Below are positions 35,211 to 45,368 of a DNA stretch of 64,000 nt, piece by piece. Each line of letters opens with the position of its first letter. Position 1 is the first letter of the stretch. This DNA is from Hyphomicrobiales bacterium (GTDB lineage: Bacteria; Pseudomonadota; Alphaproteobacteria; Rhizobiales; Rhizobiaceae), in NCBI GenBank assembly GCA_900473795.1, contig UCMT01000036.1, positions 1 to 64,000 of the forward strand, read 5' to 3'. The translations under genes and the position numbers were made by a program. Under the pieces are notes generated by a model, which was not told where the DNA came from, searched no databases, and saw only the letters and a program-made list of their open reading frames with translations.

Positions 35211-36251
35211 ATGTCTGTGATGGTGACGGGGATTGGTTTTGTCGGAGCCTACATTGTTCGCGATCTGGTGGCCGCCGGTCAGAATGTCGTGGTCTATGGT
35301 CTGTTTGGCGGCAGGGTGGGGCAGACGGAGCCTTATCCCGACATTGAGAACGCCCGCTACATGCTCGGTGACGAGGCTTGGTCTAAAGTGAAGGTCGTTG
35401 TCGGCGACATCTGCGACGACGGCCTGATTGACCGGACAGTTCGTGAGAACGGGGTGACAGGTATCATCCACTTGGCCGCGATGGTGGCGGCGGCGTCCGA
35501 GGCAAATATTCCCCGCGCTGTCAATGTGAACATCGGCGGCTGCATTGCGGTATTCGAAACAGCGGTTCGGAATAAAGTGGAGCGGGTTGTGTGGGCCAGC
35601 TCGATCAATGTGTTCGGCCCACGGTCGCTATCGTCGGAAGGGATCGTCCGGGACGACAGCCCGATCGACCCGACCAGCGCCTATGGCAGCACGAAGGCTT
35701 TTGTCGAACAGATTGCCCGGCGATATCACGCCAATTTTGGACTCAGCGTGGTCGGTCTGCGGCTCGGCAAAGTCTATGGCTTCGGCGAGCATATCAAGGC
35801 AACGCGAGGCGGCGGCAACATGTGGTTCAACAGCCTCCTCGAAAATCCTGCCCGAGAAAGGGGACCGAACATCGTTCCCTTTGCTGAACAGCGGCTGGAC
35901 TTCCAGTATGCGGCGGACGTGGCTCAAGCTTTCATCACAGCGCTACGCTCACGCGAAGGCGGCGGGGACAGCTTCCTCAACTCAGGTGACTACAGGCTGA
36001 TCGGTGACGCATTCCACTTCGTGCAAGCGTGCTTGCCGGATGCCGACATGACGCTCACTAAGGGCCCCGAGGCCGCGGGCCTTAAAGCCGGAGCGCAGAC
36101 GAACTGGATGTACCGGTTTGATGGCTCCAGGGGACGCGCCGTGCTGGGGATTGCTCCGAAAAGCACCATGGAGGACGGTCTGTTCGCAACGATCAACGCG
36201 TATCGGCGTCTTGATGGCCTAAAGCAGGTCACTTTTCCTAAGATCGAATGA
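35211..36251 (+). CDS. NAD-dependent epimerase/dehydratase family protein
   Basis: A 346-residue extended SDR. It starts with VMVTGIGFVGAYIVRDL (Rossmann glycine motif), shows the acidic VVVGDICDDG region, GIIHLAAMV, SSINVFG and the YGSTKAFVEQ tyrosine/lysine pair. A substrate-domain motif GGNMWFNSLL and the R-LDFQYAADVAQAF segment follow. GGAG is 8 bases upstream of ATG 35211. As the partner of the monooxygenase it more likely acts as an alcohol dehydrogenase or ketoreductase on the same substrate than as a nucleotide-sugar epimerase. That reading is from context only. Confidence 0.88.
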   Translation: MSVMVTGIGFVGAYIVRDLVAAGQNVVVYGLFGGRVGQTEPYPDIENARYMLGDEAWSKVKVVVGDICDDGLIDRTVRENGVTGIIHLAAMVAAASEANIPRAVNVNIGGCIAVFETAVRNKVERVVWASSINVFGPRSLSSEGIVRDDSPIDPTSAYGSTKAFVEQIARRYHANFGLSVVGLRLGKVYGFGEHIKATRGGGNMWFNSLLENPARERGPNIVPFAEQRLDFQYAADVAQAFITALRSREGGGDSFLNSGDYRLIGDAFHFVQACLPDADMTLTKGPEAAGLKAGAQTNWMYRFDGSRGRAVLGIAPKSTMEDGLFATINAYRRLDGLKQVTFPKIE

Positions 36252-36847
36252 AGTTGATGAGTTCGTCGATCGGGATCGTAGAACAGGAGGATCGAGCTCC
36301 CGGCACCGGGACCGGACCTAGTCGGCGCGGGTCTCGACACCAGCAGTCTTCACGCGGAAAGGTCATCCACACTGGACACCGATGGCCCCGGATCTGTGAT
36401 GCCGGTCGCGTCTTATTAAATATAGCTGTCCAGCACGTTGGTAGTGCGAGGATTGGCCGCATGCTGCCGTTCAGCATCGCGCGGGAATCGTCATCTACCA
36501 CAAACATACGCCGCGACGCAAAAGTGCTTTCCCCATTCAGCAATGGATAAGATGGCGATCACTTGAGATGATCAAGGTACCGAGGAGAGCATGTGAAGGT
36601 AATGCTAATGACCAATCGGTCTTGAACCGCGACGACATCTTTGGAGAGCAGAACGGCGATCTCTTTGGGACCGCAAAGAATTGAACACAATTCAGCGACC
36701 TTCTGACAGGAAATCGTCAGCAAATCATATTCGCCAAGCCTCCCAAGTGCGACGGACGACTCGGTAAAGGGTTTTTGCAATCGGGTCGTCCGTGAATGTC
36801 GAAAACAGCGTTTGACGACTACTTAGAAGCGGCCCAACGGAGGTATT
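36252..36847. other. Long intergenic stretch
   Basis: About 600 bases with no supported gene. A minus frame at 36559-36780 has no domain I recognise. The end carries GGAGG before the acetoacetyl-CoA synthetase start. Sequence composition changes abruptly from here into the next gene. Confidence 0.4.
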
Positions 36848-38830
<1,983 letters not shown>

Positions 38831-39333
38831 CCGGCTGCAGTGACTGCGCCAGCGGCAGTCCGAGCATGGCAAGGGTACGGTAGTCTCGATGTCGAGGAGC
38901 CGGAAGTCGGTCGGCAGCACTGCCCGCCGGCTCTTTGTTTCGCTGTGACAAAGGCTCGTCGGATCGAAGGCCTTTTTCGCTTCGTCCGTTTCCGGTGTAT
39001 CAGGACGTATTTCGAGGCGGATGCCGGAAATCAGCGGGTCGGGCGGAGAAAGGCCATCCCCAAAGGGGTTCCGGTGACGGCGAGTCCCAAGAAAAGGTGG
39101 AGAATTCGGTGTGCCGCTCCCAACGCAACGTCCCCTGAGTGAACGCCCCTCGCGCTTAGCAAATCGATCTCATCGGCGACCAAGTCTGAGCTGGTTCCCG
39201 ATGTCGGCTCCAGGCAGTTTGGATATCAGAGGCCCGATTTCGCCAAGGAGCTTTCCGCCTCGGTCGTTTCGACGAAATCGATTGTTGCTGCGCACTTATT
39301 TCAAGCATCCGCCACACGTTACAGCGCTTGTCG
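38831..39333. other. Intergenic stretch
   Basis: About 500 bases between two convergent genes. I see no supported gene, and no perfect hairpin stands out to me. Confidence 0.4.
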
Positions 39334-40227
39334 TCATTCCTGTTTGCGCAGTTTGTCGTACATGGCGATAACGTCGCGGGCGCGCCTGACGTGCGCATAG
39401 TCAATATGAATTCCTTCGTAGACGACCGCCGCGACGCCGCGTGCTTCCGCGTCTTCGAAAGCTTCGATCAGCCCCTTGAAGAACTTGACCTCTTGAGCCG
39501 ACGGCGAAAAGACCTCGTTGGCGATCGCGACATGAGAAGGGTGAATCAGGACCAAGCCGGTGAAGCCGATGCGGCGGCTCCGTTCGGCGAAGGCTCGAGC
39601 GCCTTCGAGATTGGCAATATCTTGCCAGACGCCCGTCAAGGAAAACTGGCGGCCTGAAGCGCGAACAGCAAGCTGGGCACGGCTGCGCAGATAGAGCGTC
39701 TCAAGTCCTTCCGGCGTGAACTGGTAGCCGATGGAGCGCTCCACATCACCTCCCGGAGAAGCCCCGGCAAACAGAGTTTCAACTCGAGGCGAGGCCGCTA
39801 GAATGTCTTCGCAGGAAGCATACGCTTGCGCCGTTTCCAGCGGCGTTATGATGCCTAGAGAGCCCGACGCCAGGCCGTTCTTCAGCTCAAAGTGCGTCAG
39901 CAGAGCGTCGCACGAGATCACATCGCGGGGGCCGTAGCTTTTCGGGAGAAGCACGCCGGAAAGGCCAGGCACGACGATCTTCTCGAGATCGAAACCCGCC
40001 ATTCCGGTTTCGAGCGCATTGATGCGCACATAGATGCCAATCTGAGGATGCTTTTCGGCGATCCGCGCGATCGACGCCGCGACGATGCCGCGTGCCTCTT
40101 CTTTCAAATTTGCCGGAACGGCATCCTCGAGATCAAGGATGATCCCGTCGGCACCAGAGGCGGTGGCCTTTTCCGGCCACCCTTCCTTGTGTCCCGGGAC
40201 GAACAATAGTGATCGCATCAATTTCAT
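39334..40227 (-). CDS. HpcH/HpaI aldolase/citrate lyase family protein (CitE-like)
   Basis: A 297-residue TIM-barrel protein of the CitE/malyl-CoA lyase type. MRSLLFVPGHKEGWPEKA, GADGIILDLEDAVP, YVRINALETG, GVLLPKSYGP, IITPLETAQA and LFAGASPGGDVERSIGYQF cover the CoA- and Mg-binding positions (Glu and Asp in LETA and GDVE). The family splits or forms 3-hydroxy-CoA thioesters such as malyl-CoA, citramalyl-CoA and their analogues. ATG 40227 (MKLMRSLLFVPG) is chosen; GTG 40239 is the longer alternative. It is the last gene of the five-gene minus operon, following MmgE/PrpD. Confidence 0.9.
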   Translation of the reverse strand: MKLMRSLLFVPGHKEGWPEKATASGADGIILDLEDAVPANLKEEARGIVAASIARIAEKHPQIGIYVRINALETGMAGFDLEKIVVPGLSGVLLPKSYGPRDVISCDALLTHFELKNGLASGSLGIITPLETAQAYASCEDILAASPRVETLFAGASPGGDVERSIGYQFTPEGLETLYLRSRAQLAVRASGRQFSLTGVWQDIANLEGARAFAERSRRIGFTGLVLIHPSHVAIANEVFSPSAQEVKFFKGLIEAFEDAEARGVAAVVYEGIHIDYAHVRRARDVIAMYDKLRKQE

Positions 40228-40281
40228 GAACTTATCCACCCTAACTTTGAATGACGCGGCCTCCGGCCGCTGGATGCCGCA

Positions 40282-41679
40282 TCACTGCGGCAACGTGCAT
40301 GCACTGACCACGGCTGAAACGCCGTCAGCCCCATCCAAATCGCCGACTGATCTGACAAGCTCAGAGTACCCGTCCCGGCTCAAACCCGCCTGCTCCCCAA
40401 CTCCCGTCAAAAGGCTGGAGACCTCCCCGAAGGTAAAGATCATTTCGCGGCCGGTGGCTTCGGCTGTGTGGGCCTTGCCTCCCTTCGTGAAGATCGTGAC
40501 GCGGGGACTGAACAGCGGCTGAGTGTGCGAGGGGATGACCCTCACCTTTTTCATCATGGCTTGAAGACCGTCAGGGTCCGGATCACCCCAGCCTTTCGCC
40601 ACATACTTGGTGAGCGGAAAACCGCGTTCGAGAACGGCGTAAGCCGCGTAGTAGTGGGGGCGTTCAGGCCCGGGCTCGATGTCCGTGCGTTCGGAAGGGT
40701 AGCTCGGATTCGGATATTGCGTTTCGAGCCAGTTCACCACGCATTCGATACCGACGACATCATCAGGTGCAATATCGTGCGTCTCGCAGAGGGAGGACGT
40801 TACGCTGATATGCGGGTTGTTGTAGCCCGCCGTCGCATAGATCCGGATTAGCGTTTCCATGATCTTCCAGCGCCGGCCCAGATCGGCAGTGATCTCTGGA
40901 AGATCGGCCTTCAGTTTCCCGGCGAAACTGAAGACAAGCTTGCCTTGGTGGTCCCCGGCATATGAATGAAAAAAGCCTGCCGGGCCTTCGAAAACGCTGT
41001 CGCCCCCACCAATCCTCTGCTCGCCGAGCGCGACGGCGAACAGCGCGTTTCGCACCGCGGCGCCCTCGCGAACGCCCCGCCCGCCCGAACGCGCACCTTC
41101 CAAATTGCCGGAGGCGAGATTGACGCACTGCGTGATGGTGGCATGGAGCTGCTCTTCGGACTGTCCCGCGATCTTTGCCGCCGCGATAGCCGCCCCGAAG
41201 ATGCCGAAGACCGGACCGGCGTGAAAGCCACGTGACATCACGGTGGGCACGAAGTCGAAGGCGAGCCGCTCCATCACCTCGTAGCCTGCGATCACACCGG
41301 TGAGAAACGTCTCGCCGGAGCATTTTTCGGCTTCGGCGGCAGCAAGCGCCGCCGGAAGAATTGCGCATCCCGGATGCGTCAGCATTTGGAAGGTGTCCCA
41401 TTTGCCGCCAGCGAACATCATCTCCGAGTTCGCGTAGGCCGCACCGGTGCGATGGAACTGACGACCGCAATAAAGCACGGAGGCTCCGGTTGCCGTCTCC
41501 CCGTCCAGTTTCTCGATGAGTGACAAGGCCTGGCGGCCTTCGGACGTCCGGTAACCGAGCAAGGTCGAAACAAACCCTTGCAGGGTCAGCGCCTTGGCTC
41601 GGTCCACGACATCCGCTGGGATGTCGCTGAACGACAGTCCTGCCACCCAGCTGGCAAATTCACGGCTGATGCTCGCCAC
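40282..41679 (-). CDS. MmgE/PrpD family protein
   Basis: A 465-residue member of the family of 2-methylcitrate dehydratase and cis-aconitate decarboxylase. It begins ASWVAGLSFSDIPADVVDRAKALTLQGFVSTLLG, with the active-site-proximal ANSEMMFAGGKWDTFQMLTHPGCAILPAALAAAE (the D-x-x-x-x-H-x-G pattern), GFHAGPVFGIFGAAIAAAKIAG and the lid helix NNPHISVTSSLCETH. The start is GTG at 41677-41679. It follows the ALDH gene and precedes the CitE-like gene, so a dehydration or isomerisation of a polycarboxylate before CoA-dependent cleavage is plausible. Confidence 0.92.
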   Translation of the reverse strand: MASISREFASWVAGLSFSDIPADVVDRAKALTLQGFVSTLLGYRTSEGRQALSLIEKLDGETATGASVLYCGRQFHRTGAAYANSEMMFAGGKWDTFQMLTHPGCAILPAALAAAEAEKCSGETFLTGVIAGYEVMERLAFDFVPTVMSRGFHAGPVFGIFGAAIAAAKIAGQSEEQLHATITQCVNLASGNLEGARSGGRGVREGAAVRNALFAVALGEQRIGGGDSVFEGPAGFFHSYAGDHQGKLVFSFAGKLKADLPEITADLGRRWKIMETLIRIYATAGYNNPHISVTSSLCETHDIAPDDVVGIECVVNWLETQYPNPSYPSERTDIEPGPERPHYYAAYAVLERGFPLTKYVAKGWGDPDPDGLQAMMKKVRVIPSHTQPLFSPRVTIFTKGGKAHTAEATGREMIFTFGEVSSLLTGVGEQAGLSRDGYSELVRSVGDLDGADGVSAVVSACTLPQ

Positions 41680-41716
41680 TCTTCCAGTCCCTCACTTGTC
41701 GTCTGCACACGCTGCT

Positions 41717-43153
41717 TCAGACGTTGAACGTCACAAGCCGCTGTTCCGACATCTCGTGCATGGCGTATTTCGGCCCCTCGCGGCCGAAACCGGACTCCTT
41801 CGAGCCACCATAAGGCATGAGATCGACGCGCGAACTCGACGTTTCGTTGACGTGCACGCCACCCACCACGAGCCCACGGATCGCGGTGAAGGCGGCGTCC
41901 AAGCTGTTGGTGAAAATCCCGGACGCCAGACCGTATGGCGTGGCGTTCACACGGTTGACCGCCTCGTCGATCGTGTCGAAAGGAACGATCGACATTACGG
42001 GGCCGAACACCTCACTGCATAGAAGCGTCGCGGTGTCCTTCAACCCCGAAAGCAGGGTCGGCGGAACGACGGCACCCTTTCGCTCTCCGCCCACCAGGCG
42101 ACGCGCGCCTTCCGCGACAGCTTGATTGATCCAGTTTTCGATGCGTTCCGCGGACTCAACGTTGATGACAGGTCCAACCTGGGTGTCGGCGGCAAATGGA
42201 TTGCCATAAGGCAATTCCGCGACAAGCTTAGTCAGACCCCACTCGACCTGTTCAAGGATTGGCCTTTCGACAAGGAGGATCTGGATCGATGTGCATACCT
42301 GACCAGCCTTGCGGTAACCGGCCGCCGCCACCTTGGGTAGAGCTACGTCCAGGTCAGCGTCGGCCTTCAGGATCGTGAACGCGATGCTACCCAGCTCCAT
42401 CTGGGAGCGCCGCAGACCGATGCGCTGCTGAATGTCTCGGCCGACCTCGGAACTACCGGTGAACGCGAAGAAGTTGATATCCGGGCAGTCGATCAGGTGT
42501 CTGACGGTTTCAGCGCCGCCGTGCAGAACTGAGATCAGGCCCTTGGGGAAACCGGCTTCGAGCAGCGCGGCAGCCAGCAGGTTCGTCGACATGGGCGTCG
42601 CGCTTGACGGTTTGACGACAACGGCATTGCCAACTGCCAACGCGGGAGCCATCTTGTGCGTCACGGTGTTGATCGGCGCATTGAACGGGGTAATGGCGCA
42701 GACGACACCAAGGGGGACCGGCATGGTGAATCCGATGCGTTTTGCCTGGCCCGGCGCTCCCTGAAACGGAACGACTTCGCCAACGAACCGGCGGGCTTCC
42801 TCGGCGGCGGTGCGCAAGGTCTGGACGCAACGGCTTATCTCGCCTCGCGCATCCTGTTGGGTGAACCCGGCCTCGAATTGCATTGTCTCGAGAAACCCGT
42901 CCTTGCGCGCCAAGACGATCGCGGCGGCCTTTTCCAGCAACTCGCCGCGATCATATGCGGTCAGGCGCGCTTGCTGGGACGCCGTTCGGCCCGCGGCCAC
43001 AGCGACCCTCGCCTGCGCCGGCGTTGCGACTTGCAGTCGGCCGCAAACTTCCTGTGTGTATTTGTTGAGAACGGTTCGTTCCGAGCCGCCGGGTTCCCAT
43101 TCGCCCGCCACCAAATTGGGTATGGTGACCACTTCGCCAATTTTGTAGCTCAT
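41717..43153 (-). CDS. Aldehyde dehydrogenase (phosphonoacetaldehyde/lactaldehyde DH-like)
   Basis: A 478-residue ALDH. CAITPFNAPINTVTHKMAPALAVGNAVVVKPSSATPM gives the cofactor pocket, AFTGSSEVG the Rossmann turn, the general base Glu is in MELGSIAFTIL and the nucleophile Cys in AGQVCTSIQ. EVFGPVMSIVPFDTIDEAVNRVN is standard. The substitution of the second G in ELGG by Ser is typical of the PhnY/ALDH-21-like branch. The upstream ligase gene ends 4 bases before this start, showing translational coupling. It converts the aldehyde made by, or fed to, the TPP-dependent enzyme into a carboxylate for the CoA ligase. Confidence 0.92.
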   Translation of the reverse strand: MSYKIGEVVTIPNLVAGEWEPGGSERTVLNKYTQEVCGRLQVATPAQARVAVAAGRTASQQARLTAYDRGELLEKAAAIVLARKDGFLETMQFEAGFTQQDARGEISRCVQTLRTAAEEARRFVGEVVPFQGAPGQAKRIGFTMPVPLGVVCAITPFNAPINTVTHKMAPALAVGNAVVVKPSSATPMSTNLLAAALLEAGFPKGLISVLHGGAETVRHLIDCPDINFFAFTGSSEVGRDIQQRIGLRRSQMELGSIAFTILKADADLDVALPKVAAAGYRKAGQVCTSIQILLVERPILEQVEWGLTKLVAELPYGNPFAADTQVGPVINVESAERIENWINQAVAEGARRLVGGERKGAVVPPTLLSGLKDTATLLCSEVFGPVMSIVPFDTIDEAVNRVNATPYGLASGIFTNSLDAAFTAIRGLVVGGVHVNETSSSRVDLMPYGGSKESGFGREGPKYAMHEMSEQRLVTFNV

Positions 43154-43157
43154 GTCA

Positions 43158-45290
43158 TCAACTCGCTATCTTTGCTTCGGTCGACACGGAAGGAGGGACG
43201 TGGCCTTGGTCCGCAGCCGCAACGGACAACAGCACGTCGACCGCATGTACCCCCCGCCCCTTTGGCATGACCATGACAGGATTCAGCTCAACCTCGGTAA
43301 GCTCTTCGGACTCCAGGAACCGATCGCCGAACTTCACGATCGCCGAAATAAGCGCATCGATATCGGCCCGCGAGGCGCCGCGGAAGCCGAGCAGGACGCT
43401 CCAAAGCTTGAGTTTTTTCAGTGAGGCCGCAACCTGCTCCGGGGTTACCGGGAGCGCCAGATGAGCAACATCCTTGTACAACTCAACGGCCACTCCGCCC
43501 GCTCCCACCGTCAGGATCGGACCAAAGTCGGTGCCTCGCATGCACGACAGGACAACCTCGACGCCACCCGACAGCATCTCCTGCACTAGGATACCCGCGG
43601 ACGGGTTGCCCATCTTCTGCCTGTAGTTCTCCGCAAGTCTGTCGACCGCGTCCGGGCCAGCCACACGCAACGTGACGAGACCAAGTTCCGTTTTATGGTC
43701 GGCGTCTTCGGGAAGCGCTTTCACGACGACGGGATAGGCGAGCTGTGCGCATTTTGAAGCCGCATGTTCACCAGGTCCCAGCACCGACCATTTGGCGGGA
43801 GCTATCTTGCTTTCCTCGCAAAAAGCCATTGCCTCGGACCAACCGCCCGGGGCCGGCTTCCGCTCAAGAGGTCTCCTGTCTGCCACCTCGACGCGCTGCA
43901 GAGCACGGCGTCTGTAGATCAGCGAAAGCGCCTCCATGGTAGTTGAAGGATCGTAACTCAGCAACACTCCGCCTTCGAGGAACTTCCGCTTCGTCTCCGC
44001 TTCGAAGTGCTCGCCGACAAAGCTGATAATGACCGGCAACTCCTTGGCAAGCTCTATGAGGACGTCGCCGTCCTTCTTGAGCCAATACAGGCCGTTGCTT
44101 CCATGCTGCACGACCACGGCCTCGGTTGCCCTGTCACGGATCAGCGTTCGGCATGTGTCGTTGATAAGCTCCTGGTTGGTGTTGATCTGGCCTGTCAGAT
44201 CGATCGGATTGCTCTTGCGAGCGAACTCGGGGAGGAGGTCGTTCAGCTTCACGTTGGTTTCAGGCCCGAATTGCGCCAGGGGAACGTCGAAGGCGCTGCT
44301 GTGGTCAGCCAGCAATGCGCCCGCTCCTCCCGACGAAGTGAGGATCGCAACGCCTGCATGGTCCCCTTCACCGACGCGGGGGGCCTTGAGAAACCCGAGC
44401 ACCTCAACAGCGCTCAAAAGCTCCGAGAGGCTGTCGACGGAGATGACGCCTGCTTGCTCCATCGCGTCGCGATAGATTGCGTGAGGAGAAGCGATCTTGC
44501 CTGTGTGTGATGCCGTCGCACTCTGCCCGATATCGGACTTGCCAGCTTTCAGAACGATGATCTGCACATCGTTGGCACGAGCCTTCTCGGCGATCTTGAA
44601 GATGCGGCTCGCGTCGTCGAGCCCTTCGATATAGAGCGCGACGACGCGAACGTCCGGCTGCTCCACGATCCAATCCAGTGCGTCGAGCGAGTCGAAGACC
44701 GTCTCATTGCCGACACTCACCATGTATGAAATGCCGAGCTTGTTCTTCTGAAGCGAGTTGCAAATCGCTCCGGCGAGCGCGCCGCTCTGACTGACGATCG
44801 CGATGGGACCATGGTCGATCCGCTCCCAGTTCATCGCGGCTGGGCTGTAGGTCAGCATCGCCGGATGCTTCACCGACCACACGCCCTGGCAATTCGGTCC
44901 AATCAAGTTGATGTCAAAGCGCCGCGCAATCGACGCCAGTTCGCGCGCCAGGTCCTTGCCCGCTTCCGTTTCCTCGAAACCGGCGCTGAAGACAATGACG
45001 TTCTTGATGCCTTTGATCCCGCACTCTTCAATGAGGCCGGGAACAAACTTAGCCGGAGTGATGATCAGCGCGACATCCGGCACGACTGGGATGTCGCCGA
45101 CTTTCTTATATGCTTTCAGCCCTTCCACTTCGTCGTGGGTTGGCGAAACGGGAAAGATTGCTCCCTTGAAGCCGTGCTTGAGCGGAGCGCGCAGTACTGA
45201 GTTCCGGGGGTTGCCCGGTTGGGGCGAAGCGCCGATAACGGCGATGGATTCTGGACGGAACAAACGTCCCAAGGCATTGGTATTCATCAT
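43158..45290 (-). CDS. Acyl-CoA synthetase, NDP-forming (fused alpha/beta)
   Basis: About 710 residues. The N-terminal CoA-binding domain starts LGRLFRPESIAVIGASPQPGNPRNSV, followed by a succinyl-CoA-ligase-like domain with IAVLSQSGA-type and SHTGKIASPHAIYRDAMEQAG motifs (the phospho-histidine). The C-terminal ATP-grasp domain is at about 500-710 (YPVVVKALPEDADHKTELGLV, VLVQEMLSGGVEVVLSCMRGTDFGPILTVGAGG, ELNPVMVMPKG). It has the architecture of acetate-CoA ligase (ADP-forming) and the feruloyl/pimeloyl-type relatives. Two adjacent ATG codons (45290, 45287) are possible starts, both where homology begins. It is the second gene of the operon and probably activates the acid produced by the ALDH. 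Confidence 0.92.
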   Translation of the reverse strand: MMNTNALGRLFRPESIAVIGASPQPGNPRNSVLRAPLKHGFKGAIFPVSPTHDEVEGLKAYKKVGDIPVVPDVALIITPAKFVPGLIEECGIKGIKNVIVFSAGFEETEAGKDLARELASIARRFDINLIGPNCQGVWSVKHPAMLTYSPAAMNWERIDHGPIAIVSQSGALAGAICNSLQKNKLGISYMVSVGNETVFDSLDALDWIVEQPDVRVVALYIEGLDDASRIFKIAEKARANDVQIIVLKAGKSDIGQSATASHTGKIASPHAIYRDAMEQAGVISVDSLSELLSAVEVLGFLKAPRVGEGDHAGVAILTSSGGAGALLADHSSAFDVPLAQFGPETNVKLNDLLPEFARKSNPIDLTGQINTNQELINDTCRTLIRDRATEAVVVQHGSNGLYWLKKDGDVLIELAKELPVIISFVGEHFEAETKRKFLEGGVLLSYDPSTTMEALSLIYRRRALQRVEVADRRPLERKPAPGGWSEAMAFCEESKIAPAKWSVLGPGEHAASKCAQLAYPVVVKALPEDADHKTELGLVTLRVAGPDAVDRLAENYRQKMGNPSAGILVQEMLSGGVEVVLSCMRGTDFGPILTVGAGGVAVELYKDVAHLALPVTPEQVAASLKKLKLWSVLLGFRGASRADIDALISAIVKFGDRFLESEELTEVELNPVMVMPKGRGVHAVDVLLSVAAADQGHVPPSVSTEAKIAS

Positions 45291-45368
45291 ATTCGTCTCA
45301 CTTATCTTCGGCGGCCTGCCACGGCGCAAAAAGGAGGCGGGCTGATCCAGCAGCCCGACCGCGCAAGA

